DNA of 64,000 bases from Streptomyces sp. NBC_00659 (GTDB lineage Bacteria; Actinomycetota; Actinomycetes; Streptomycetales; Streptomycetaceae): positions 3,286,001 through 3,350,000 of the forward strand of contig NZ_CP109031.1 of assembly GCF_036226925.1 (NCBI RefSeq), given 5' to 3'. The translations under genes were made by a program, and so were the position numbers. Below are positions 55,236 through 62,540 of the stretch, one piece after another. Numbering within the stretch: the first letter of the stretch is position 1; each line of letters begins with the position of its first letter. Below the pieces are notes generated by a model. The model ran no database searches. It saw only the letters and a program-made list of their open reading frames with translations, and had not been told where the DNA came from.

Positions 55236-56714
55236 TCACACTTGTCCGCCCCCATGGGAACGCGTGGTGAGTCTGAGGTGCAGGGAACGCGCCGAGGCAT
55301 CGGTGAGCGATGCGATCTGGTCCACGATCACGCGCTTGCGGGCACGGTCGTCGGCCGCCTGGTCGAACAGCGCCCGGAACTGCGGATCCAGCACCTCGGG
55401 GGCGCGGGCGGTGAGCGCCTCGGCCAGTTCGGCGACGACGACCCGCTGGTCGGCGCGGAGCAGCTCCTGTTCGGCGCGCTGCATCACGTACCGGTCGGCG
55501 ACCGCCTTGAGGACGGCGCACTCCAGCCTGGCGGCCCGCGGGACGACGAGTTCCGCCGCGTACCGGGTGAGGCGTCCGGAGCCGTACCGGGCGCGGGTGG
55601 CACCCTCCGCGGCCAGGCAGAACCGGCCGATGAGCTGGCTGGTGGCGTCCTTCAGGCGGGCCTGCGCGACGGCCGATCCGTCGTACCCGTGCGGCCACCA
55701 CTCCTGGCCGAGGAGCCGGTCGAGGGCCTCGGCCAGCTCGGCGGGATCGGTGTCCGCGGGCACGTACCGCCCGACGGCCACGGCGAAGATCTCCCGGCGT
55801 TCCGGTCCGGCGTACAGGCTGGCGGGGTCGATGTGGCCCGCGTGCAGGCCGTCCTCGATGTCGTGCACCGAGTACGCGACGTCGTCGGCCCAGTCCATCA
55901 CCTGGGCCTCGAAGCACGTACGGGTGCCGGGTGCGCCCTTGCGGACCCAGTCGAACACCGGCCGGTCGTCCTCGTAGACCCCGAACTTCGGCGACTTCGG
56001 ATCGGCTGGACGGGCGCCTCTCGGCCACGGGTACTTGGTGGCGGCGTCGAGGGCGGCGCGGGTGAGGTTGAGGCCGACGCTGACGAGGTCGTCGCCCGCG
56101 CCGGCGAAGGCCGAGGTGACCATGCGGCTGCGCACGAAGCGCTTGGGCTCGATCCGGGTGAGCAGGCGCAGCGACTGGGCGTTGCCCTCGAATCCGCCGC
56201 AGTCCTCGGCGAATTCGTTGAGCGCCTGTTCGCCGTTGTGTCCGAAGGGAGGGTGGCCCAGGTCGTGCGAGAGGCAGGCCGCCTCGACCAGGTCCGGGTC
56301 GCAGCCCAGGGCGGCTCCCAGCTCGCGGCCCACCTGGGCGCACTCCAGGGAGTGGGTCAGCCGGGTGCGCGGGCTGGCATCCCACACCTGGATGGGCGCG
56401 CCGCCGGATCCGGAGGCGCCGAGCACCTGGGGAAGGGTTCCGGGCGTGACGACCTGGGTCTTGCCCGCGAGGCGGCGCAGGGCCGCGGAGTGCAGCACGC
56501 GTGCGCGGTCGCGCTGGAAGGCGGTGCGGCCCGGTCGTTTGTCGGGCTCGGCGGCCCAGCGCTCGACGGCCGACAGGTCGTACTCGTCGTGGGCCGTTTG
56601 GTTCTCATGGGCCGTTTGGTTCTCGTGGGCCGTGTGGTTCTCGTGGGCCTGTGGTGCGGTGTCTTCGGGTGTCTGCCGTGCGGTGTCTTCGGTCCTCGGT
56701 GCCATGCCTTCCAT
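55236..56714 (-). CDS. dgt: Deoxynucleoside triphosphate triphosphohydrolase (dGTPase-like)
   Basis: A 492-residue HD-domain enzyme that splits dNTPs into nucleoside and triphosphate. The metal His/Asp set is in [12 protein letters not shown] and [14 protein letters not shown], with a later Asp in [12 protein letters not shown]. The N-terminal part has a His/Glu/Asn repeat (TAHENQ units) encoded by an 18-base tandem duplication. It lies upstream of the flavoprotein and dnaG; in actinobacteria dgt and dnaG often neighbour each other, as I recall. The start ATG 56714 is preferred; ATG 56705 is possible. Confidence 0.92.
   Translation of the reverse strand: MEGMAPRTEDTARQTPEDTAPQAHENHTAHENQTAHENQTAHDEYDLSAVERWAAEPDKRPGRTAFQRDRARVLHSAALRRLAGKTQVVTPGTLPQVLGASGSGGAPIQVWDASPRTRLTHSLECAQVGRELGAALGCDPDLVEAACLSHDLGHPPFGHNGEQALNEFAEDCGGFEGNAQSLRLLTRIEPKRFVRSRMVTSAFAGAGDDLVSVGLNLTRAALDAATKYPWPRGARPADPKSPKFGVYEDDRPVFDWVRKGAPGTRTCFEAQVMDWADDVAYSVHDIEDGLHAGHIDPASLYAGPERREIFAVAVGRYVPADTDPAELAEALDRLLGQEWWPHGYDGSAVAQARLKDATSQLIGRFCLAAEGATRARYGSGRLTRYAAELVVPRAARLECAVLKAVADRYVMQRAEQELLRADQRVVVAELAEALTARAPEVLDPQFRALFDQAADDRARKRVIVDQIASLTDASARSLHLRLTTRSHGGGQV
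56591..56644. repeat. 18-base tandem repeat inside the dGTPase gene
   Basis: Three units of GGGCCGTTTGGTTCTCAT type (56591, 56609, 56627) encode the TAHENQ repeat in-frame near the N-terminus. Confidence 0.85.
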
Positions 56715-56796
56715 GCACCGACCCTAGACGCAGGCGGTGACAATCGGGGCGGGGGCGACGTCGGCGCGGTGCCGGGCGCGGGGAGACGCGCCGGGT

Positions 56797-57717
56797 TCAG
56801 GCCGGGACCAGGGTGCGCTCCGGGGAGGGCTCGGGGGCCGCTACGGCCTGGTCGTAGCGGTGCAGGACGAGGCGGGCCATCGCCGGGTGGTCGCCCAGCG
56901 GTCCGGCGCAGATCCAGGGGGCCTGCTCGGCGCACTGCGTGGCGAAGCGGCCGGGGGCGGTGAAGTACGAGGCGACGGCGATCCGGTGGCGGCCCCGGGC
57001 GGCCAGCGCGCGCATGGCGGCGGGGACGGTGGGCGCGGCGGCGGAGGCGTAGGCCGGGACGACCGGGACGCCGAGGCGTTCGGCGAGGAGCTGGGCGGTG
57101 CGGCGCGTGTCGGCGGCCGAGTCCGGGGCACGGGATCCGGCGGACGCGAGGACGACGGCGCTCGCGCGGCGGGCCGCGTCGCTCATCCGGGTGCGCCATC
57201 CGGCCTCCACGAGGCGGGCGTAGAGGGTTTCCACGAGCAGCGGGTGCGGACCGAGCGGGCCGGCGACACGGGCGTTCAGGCCGGGGACGGCGGCGGCGGT
57301 CTCGGGGATGTCGCGCCGGACGTGGTAGCCGCGGCCGAGCAGCAGCGGTACGAGGACGGTGTCCTGCCGGCCGGCCAGGGAGGCGAGCGTGTCGCCGAGG
57401 AGGGGCTCGTTGAGCTCGATGTGGCCGAGGTGCACGGGCAGGTGCGGGCGCAGCTCGCGGACGCGTTCCATCAGGGTGCGTACGGTGGCGAGCGCGCGCG
57501 GGTCACGGCTGCCGTGGGCGACCAGGACGAGGGCGGGCGGCGGCGGGCGGCGGGTGCCGTCGGGCGAGACGAGAGCGAGGCTGCTGCCGAGCTGGCCGGC
57601 GATCCGGTTCAGGAGCTGCGCCGCGTTGCCGAGGTGGCCTTCGAGGTCGGCGCCGCGGGGCGGCGGGCCGCCGAGGCCGTGGGAGAACGCGTCGCGAGCG
57701 GGGTTCGAGGCCGTCAT
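56797..57717 (-). CDS. CbiX/SirB-type sirohydrochlorin chelatase
   Basis: A 306-residue protein with two CbiX repeats. The first has VLVAHGSRDPRA with the metal-binding His and a second His in GHIELNEP; the second repeat starts at about 185 (VVLASAGSR). Such enzymes insert Fe or Co into sirohydrochlorin. The gene lies 1.1 kb from the nitrate reductase gene, and siroheme is needed by nitrite reductase, so iron insertion for nitrate assimilation is likely. ATG 57717 has AGGA upstream. The N-terminal 60 residues are not part of the domain. Confidence 0.85.
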   Translation of the reverse strand: MTASNPARDAFSHGLGGPPPRGADLEGHLGNAAQLLNRIAGQLGSSLALVSPDGTRRPPPPALVLVAHGSRDPRALATVRTLMERVRELRPHLPVHLGHIELNEPLLGDTLASLAGRQDTVLVPLLLGRGYHVRRDIPETAAAVPGLNARVAGPLGPHPLLVETLYARLVEAGWRTRMSDAARRASAVVLASAGSRAPDSAADTRRTAQLLAERLGVPVVPAYASAAAPTVPAAMRALAARGRHRIAVASYFTAPGRFATQCAEQAPWICAGPLGDHPAMARLVLHRYDQAVAAPEPSPERTLVPA

Positions 57718-57998
57718 ACGTCGATCCTGGCGGGAGGAAGTTGCCGGGCCGTTGCGTGGGTATGTCGGACGTTTTCCAGCGTTCCACCGAACGGCGGAGG
57801 CGCGCTGTGAGGGTTCCCGCCTGCGGCTCTCTCCTGCGGGAAAGCCCAGGCCGGGGCATCCGGGCGAACCGAACGGTCCTACGATGCGTCTTCATCTGCT
57901 GAACGGGCACGCGGGCCCCGGCGCGGAATCCGGCGCCGGCCCTCCCGGGGACACGGGCCCGCGCCGTCGCGAGTGACGACACCTGGGGGACATCGATC

Positions 57999-58712
57999 AT
58001 GCCGCGTCTGCCGCGCCCGAAGCGCCCGAGCTTCCGCAGGCCCCGTCTGCCGCGCCTGCCGCGTACGCACAGGGGGCAACGGCGGGCCGTGCAGGCGCTG
58101 ATGCTCCTGTGCGTACTGGCGCTGCTCCCGGCGACCTGGCTGTACGTGTCGACGGGCGACCGGCTGCGGACGACGGCGGACGCCCCGCGCACCGAGGTCG
58201 CGATCGTGTTCGGCGCGGGCCTGTGGGACGGCGAGCCGTCCCCGTATCTCGCCCACCGCCTGGACGCCGCCGCGAAGCTGTACCGGGCCGGCCGGATCCA
58301 GGTCGTCCTCGTCACCGGCGACAACAGCCGCGAGGACTACGACGAGCCCGACGCGATGCGCGCCTACCTCACCGCGCACGGGGTGCCCGGCCGGCGGATC
58401 GTCAGCGACTACGCCGGCTTCGACACCTGGGACTCCTGCGTCCGTGCCCGGAAGATCTTCGGTGTCCACGAGGCCGTCCTGATCAGCCAGGACTTCCACA
58501 TCCGCCGGGCTCTCGCCCTGTGCCGGGCGGCGGGGGTGCGCTCGTACGGCGTCGGCGTGGCCGCCAGGCACGACGCCACCTGGTACTACGGCAACACCCG
58601 GGAGATCTTCGCGGCGGGCAAGGCCGCGCTGGACGCGGTGTTCGAGCCGGATCCGCATTTCCTCGGCCCGAAGGAGCACGGGGTGACCCGGGCTCTGGCG
58701 GCGGCCCGCTAG
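57999..58712 (+). CDS. SanA/YdcF-like DUF218 membrane protein
   Basis: A 237-residue protein. The N-terminus is a basic Pro/Arg repeat (RLPRPKRPSF, RLPRLPR), followed by one span (LMLLCVLALLPATWLYV). The DUF218 domain occupies 60-220, with AIVFGAGLWDGEPSPYLAHR and TGDNSREDYDEPDAM. SanA-type proteins influence envelope barrier function (vancomycin exclusion in E. coli), mechanism unclear. The ATG has GGGGGA upstream. It stands alone between the chelatase and nitrate reductase genes. Confidence 0.88.
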   Translation: MPRLPRPKRPSFRRPRLPRLPRTHRGQRRAVQALMLLCVLALLPATWLYVSTGDRLRTTADAPRTEVAIVFGAGLWDGEPSPYLAHRLDAAAKLYRAGRIQVVLVTGDNSREDYDEPDAMRAYLTAHGVPGRRIVSDYAGFDTWDSCVRARKIFGVHEAVLISQDFHIRRALALCRAAGVRSYGVGVAARHDATWYYGNTREIFAAGKAALDAVFEPDPHFLGPKEHGVTRALAAAR

Positions 58713-58777
58713 GGCGTGTCCACCGGGAGATTCTCACCGCGGGCACGGCGCCGGCGGGAGGTCTCCGCCCCGGTGGC

Positions 58778-58804
58778 GTAACGCCTGCCTCCCCGGCGCG
58801 TAAC
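58778..58804 (+). promoter_or_regulatory. Paired GTAAC motifs, GlnR-like site candidate
   Basis: GTAAC at 58778-58782 and again at 58800-58804, exactly 22 bases apart, sit just before the nitrate reductase start. GlnR boxes have gTnAc elements on a 22-base period, with GaAAc between. The intervening GaAAc-type half-sites are absent here, so the match is partial. Confidence 0.4.
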
Positions 58805-58827
58805 ACGCCCGCCGCAGGCTGGGGGCC

Positions 58828-61089
58828 ATGACGGCCTCCGTGACGCCCACCCACTGCCCGTACTGCGCCCTGCAGTGCGGGATGAACCTGACGCCCGCGC
58901 CGGGCGGCGGCGTCACGGTGACCGAGCGTGCGGACTTCCCGGTGAACCGGGGCGCGCTGTGCGGCAAGGGGCGCACGGCGCCGGCGCTGCTGTCGTCCCG
59001 GGTGCGGCTCACCTCGCCGCTCGTGCGCACCGGGGGCGTCCTCAGGCCCGCGGGCTGGGACGAGGCCCTGTCCCGGATCGCCGGGGGCCTGGCCCGCACG
59101 CGCGCGGACCACGGGCCGGACGCCTGCGGGGTGTTCGGCGGCGGCGGACTGACGAACGAGAAGGCCTACGCCCTCGGGAAGTTCGCCCGCGTCGTCCTCG
59201 GCACCTCGCAGATCGACTACAACGGCCGCTTCTGCATGTCGTCCGCGGCGGCGGCCGGCATCAGGGCCTTCGGTCTCGACCGGGGACTGCCCTTTCCGCT
59301 GGAGGACGTTCCGCGGACCGGATGTGTGATCCTCGTCGGCTCCAACCTCGCCGAGACGATGCCGCCCGCGCTGCGGTTCGTCACCGAGCTGAAGGAGAAC
59401 GGCGGCACGCTGATCGTCATCGACCCGCGCCGCACCCGCACGGCCGAACAGGCGGACCTGCACCTGGCACCGCGCCCGGGAACGGATCTGGCGCTCGCGC
59501 TCGGGATGCTGCATCTGGTCGTCGCCGAGGGACGTACGGACGAGGAGTACATCCGGGACCGTACGAGCGGCTGGGAGGAGGCGCGGGCGGCCGCGATGGT
59601 GCACTGGCCGGAGTACGTGGAACGGATCACGGGGGTGTCCGTTCCCCAGCTCCGCCACGCCGTGCGGATGTTCTGCGAGCCCGAGAACGCGATGGTCCTG
59701 ACCGCGCGCGGGCCCGAGCAGCACTCCAAGGGCACCGACACGGTGGGCGCCTGGATCAACCTGTGCCTGGCCACCGGGCGTTCGGGCCGGCCGCTGTCGG
59801 GATACGGCTGTCTCACCGGGCAGGGCAACGGGCAGGGCGGGCGCGAACACGGCCAGAAGGCCGACCAGTTGCCCGGCTACCGCAAGCTCACCGATCCGGC
59901 CGCGCGGCGGCATGTGGCCGAGGTGTGGGGCATCGACCCCGCCACGCTGCCCGGACCCGGGCGCAGCGCGTACGAGCTCCTCGACGCGATGGGGACGGAC
60001 ATCCGCTCCCTGCTGCTGATGGGGTCGAACCCGGTGGTGTCCGCGCCCCGCGCCGCGCACATCGAGGAACGCCTGAAGTCGCTGGACTTCCTCGCGGTCG
60101 CCGATGTCGTCCTCTCCGAGACCGCCGCCCTCGCGGACGTCGTCCTGCCGGTCGCCCAGTGGGCCGAGGAGACCGGCACGACGACGAACCTGGAGGGCCG
60201 TGTGCTGCTCCGCCGGCGCGCGCTCACCCCTCCCGAGGGGGTGCGCAGCGATCTCGAGGTGCTGCACGGACTCGCCGCGCTCCTCGGCGTGGAGAAGGGT
60301 TTTCCCGCCGACCCGGAGGAGGTCTTCGAGGAACTGCGCCGGGCGAGTGCGGGTGGTCCGGCGGACTATTCGGGGATCACCTACCGCCGGCTGGCCGAGG
60401 AGAACGGGGTGTTCTGGCCCTGCCCGGCCCCGGGGATTCCGGACGCGGGCACGGAAGCCCGGGGCACGGGCCCAGGGGCCCCGGACGCCTTCCGGAAGAC
60501 CCCGGACGGGACTCCGGCGGTCGCGGACACCTCGGCGGCGGGCGGTTCCGGCTCCAGCCCCAGCCCCAGTTCCGACCCCAGCCCCGGCTCCAGCCTCAGT
60601 TCCGACCCCAGCCCCAGGCAGCATCCGGGCACGCCGCGCCTCTTCCTCGAACGGTTCGCCACCGAGGACGGCCGGGCGCGGTTCGTCCCCGTGTCGCACC
60701 GGCCCGCCGCCGAGGAGCCGGACGACGAGTACCCGGTGCTGCTGACCACCGGGCGGGTGGTGGCCCAGTACCAGTCGGGGGCGCAGACGCGGCGCGTGGA
60801 CGAACTGAACGCCGCCGCGCCCGGCCCGTACGTGGAGATGCATCCGCGGCTGGCCGAACGGCTCGGCGCGGCGGACGGGGACGCCGTGACGGTGGTGTCG
60901 CGGCGCGGCCGGGCCGTCGCACCGGCCCGGCTCACCACGGCCATCCGCCCCGACACCGTGTTCATGCCCTTCCACTGGCCCGGAGAGGGCCGCGCCAACA
61001 CCCTCACCAACCCGGCCCTGGATCCGGTCTCCCGGATGCCGGAGTTCAAGGCGTGCGCGGTACGGGTGGAGGCGGCGCGGAAGGACTGA
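58828..61089 (+). CDS. nasA: Assimilatory nitrate reductase catalytic subunit (molybdopterin oxidoreductase)
   Basis: A 753-residue bis-MGD molybdenum enzyme reducing nitrate to nitrite in the cytoplasm. The N-terminal 4Fe-4S Cys are C10, C13, C17 and C45. The likely molybdenum ligand is C136 in NGRFCMSS, as in NasA/NapA. Other marks are IVIDPRRTRTAEQAD, GYGCLTGQGNGQGGREHG and the C-terminal dinucleotide-binding LTTGRVVAQYQSG. Residues 573-600 are a Ser/Pro/Asp repeat insert. No signal peptide, so assimilatory use. Nitrite reductase genes are outside the window. The GTAAC pair upstream may bind GlnR. Confidence 0.88.
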   Translation: MTASVTPTHCPYCALQCGMNLTPAPGGGVTVTERADFPVNRGALCGKGRTAPALLSSRVRLTSPLVRTGGVLRPAGWDEALSRIAGGLARTRADHGPDACGVFGGGGLTNEKAYALGKFARVVLGTSQIDYNGRFCMSSAAAAGIRAFGLDRGLPFPLEDVPRTGCVILVGSNLAETMPPALRFVTELKENGGTLIVIDPRRTRTAEQADLHLAPRPGTDLALALGMLHLVVAEGRTDEEYIRDRTSGWEEARAAAMVHWPEYVERITGVSVPQLRHAVRMFCEPENAMVLTARGPEQHSKGTDTVGAWINLCLATGRSGRPLSGYGCLTGQGNGQGGREHGQKADQLPGYRKLTDPAARRHVAEVWGIDPATLPGPGRSAYELLDAMGTDIRSLLLMGSNPVVSAPRAAHIEERLKSLDFLAVADVVLSETAALADVVLPVAQWAEETGTTTNLEGRVLLRRRALTPPEGVRSDLEVLHGLAALLGVEKGFPADPEEVFEELRRASAGGPADYSGITYRRLAEENGVFWPCPAPGIPDAGTEARGTGPGAPDAFRKTPDGTPAVADTSAAGGSGSSPSPSSDPSPGSSLSSDPSPRQHPGTPRLFLERFATEDGRARFVPVSHRPAAEEPDDEYPVLLTTGRVVAQYQSGAQTRRVDELNAAAPGPYVEMHPRLAERLGAADGDAVTVVSRRGRAVAPARLTTAIRPDTVFMPFHWPGEGRANTLTNPALDPVSRMPEFKACAVRVEAARKD

Positions 61090-61118
61090 CGGGGTGGGCG
61101 CTGCGCCGCCCGGGCCCG

Positions 61119-61310
61119 TCAGCGGGCGCTCGGGCCTTCCGGCCCGGACTTCCCGGCGGTCCCGGGTGCTTCCGTCGAGCCCGAGCCGGGGTGCTTGCCC
61201 GGTTTGGGAGCCTGCGTCGAGCAGGAGCTGATTCCGATGCCCAGGGTGGCGCCGACGGCCGCCCCGCTGAGCGCGAGGAGACGTCGTCGGGTCAAGTCGC
61301 GGTCGGCCAT
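61119..61310 (-). CDS. Small Tat-type lipoprotein, unknown function
   Basis: A 63-residue protein. The twin-Arg signal RDLTRRRLLALSGAAVGA ends in a lipobox ISSC with lipidated Cys near residue 30. The mature part is only about 34 residues, Pro/Gly/Ser/Lys-rich, with no fold visible. It may be a surface peptide of unknown role, or a shortened relic of a larger lipoprotein. AGGGTG precedes the ATG. Confidence 0.65.
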   Translation of the reverse strand: MADRDLTRRRLLALSGAAVGATLGIGISSCSTQAPKPGKHPGSGSTEAPGTAGKSGPEGPSAR

Positions 61311-61526
61311 GGCCGCACCCTAGGGGCGGGACGGGCCACGGCTCCGGGGGCGCACGGAACGGCCACCCGCACGGGCGCACCCGGGGAGCAGCGGGCACAC
61401 CCCGTCCCCGCCCAGCCGCACAGGTGCGTCAGGCGCGGCGAGCACGCCCCGGACCCTCTCCCCCGCCCACGCGCGCCGGGGCACGGTCGGCGCATCCCGC
61501 CCGCTCCCCCGCCGCACAGGCGCGCT
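61311..61526. other. Gap with no supported gene
   Basis: About 215 bases between the small lipoprotein and the cyclotransferase-like gene. Low-complexity GC-rich; nothing identified. Confidence 0.4.
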
Positions 61527-62042
61527 TCAGCCGGCCCCGCCCGCCGAACCGTCTCCCCCGTCCCCGTCCCCGCCCTCCTGCCCGTGGCAGTCCCCGTCCC
61601 CGTCCCTGCCTCCGCGCCAGTCCCCGTCCTCGATCAGCTTGCCGCCGGACCGCAGGCGGGCCGCCACCGCGGGCGCGGCGACGTACACCCAGGCCCGCAC
61701 GACCGTGACGCCGTCCGCCCGCACAGCGTCACGTGCGACGCGTTCGTACAGACTGCGCGCGTCGCCCGGCACGTACTCCTCCAACTCATCCAGCTCAAAC
61801 AGCAGTTGCTCGTAGGCTTCGGCCCGGGCGGTCACGATCTCGCCGCACACCGCGCCACCGGGTTCGTCGACGGCGTACGGGTATCCGGGCCCCGCGTACA
61901 GCGCGAGCCCGCGCATCCGTCCGGGCTCCTCGGAGCGGGTACGGCCGCGCAGGAACAGGTCGTGGTTGTGCTCGCCGGGCCGCAGGGTGCCGTAGACGAA
62001 GAAGGGCAACTCCGCTTCGCCGCGGGGGCCGACCGGGCTCAA
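61527..62042 (-). CDS. Gamma-glutamylcyclotransferase/AIG2-like protein
   Basis: A 171-residue protein. The family motif FFVYGTLRPGEHNHDLF is near the N-terminus; GxYPY as GPGYPYAV and the acidic LFELDELEEYVPG follow, including the likely catalytic Glu. The class converts gamma-glutamyl peptides to 5-oxoproline or modifies gamma-glutamyl amines. The TTG start at 62042 overlaps the CutA stop (TTGA) and has GGAGGAG upstream, so it is coupled to CutA. The C-terminal 25 residues are a Gly/Asp repeat. Confidence 0.82.
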   Translation of the reverse strand: MSPVGPRGEAELPFFVYGTLRPGEHNHDLFLRGRTRSEEPGRMRGLALYAGPGYPYAVDEPGGAVCGEIVTARAEAYEQLLFELDELEEYVPGDARSLYERVARDAVRADGVTVVRAWVYVAAPAVAARLRSGGKLIEDGDWRGGRDGDGDCHGQEGGDGDGGDGSAGGAG

Positions 62043-62365
62043 GGGGCCGTCTCCTCCTCCAGCCAGCGCAGATAGTCCGGGCTTCCCGCCGCGACCGGGG
62101 TCGCGATGATCTCGGGTGTGTCGTAGTCGTGGGCGTCCAGGAGATACGCCTCCAGCGCCGGGTAGCGCGCCACGGTCGTCTTGAACTGGATCCGCCATTC
62201 GGAGGCCGTCTCCACGGCGCCCTCCCAGCGGTAGACGGAGGTGACCGGCCCCGAGATCTGGGCACAGGCCGCGACCCGCGCCGCCACCGCGCCCCGGGCC
62301 AGCGCCTCGGCCTTCTCCGCCGCGTCCGTCGTGGTCAGGACGGCCAGGCAGGCCGGCAGTTCCAT
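62039..62365 (-). CDS. cutA: CutA1-type divalent ion tolerance protein
   Basis: A 108-residue trimer-forming protein of the CutA family. Motifs are ALARGAVAARVAACAQI, VYRWEGAVE, EWRIQFKTT and HDYDTPEIIA. Linked to metal tolerance in E. coli, though its real role is unclear. I chose ATG 62365 because GGAGGCGATC precedes it; the longer frame up to 62440 would overlap the protease promoter. Confidence 0.9.
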   Translation of the reverse strand: MELPACLAVLTTTDAAEKAEALARGAVAARVAACAQISGPVTSVYRWEGAVETASEWRIQFKTTVARYPALEAYLLDAHDYDTPEIIATPVAAGSPDYLRWLEEETAP

Positions 62366-62433
62366 GATCGCCTCCATTCGTGAGGGTACGGAAACGATTC
62401 TCGCCGCATCCCGCACGCACTCGGCAATCTCTA

Positions 62434-62462
62434 TGGACATGACATGTCATGCACCTTTAAAT
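62434..62462 (+). promoter_or_regulatory. Promoter of the M4 protease with palindrome in the spacer
   Basis: TGGACA (62434-62439) and TTAAAT (62457-62462) are 17 bases apart. A perfect 14-base palindrome CATGACATGTCATG (62438-62451) lies in the spacer, so a bound repressor would cover the promoter. Confidence 0.6.
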
Positions 62463-62540
62463 CGGTTCGGACTTCCAGCGCCTCCCCCACAGGCCCCTCC
62501 CCCCACACGCCCTCCCCAAGGCACCTTTCCAAGGAGACCG

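Noticed and set aside
53784..56963. A 1059-residue plus-strand open frame
   Set aside because: Antisense to the flavoprotein and dGTPase genes; no motif of its own.
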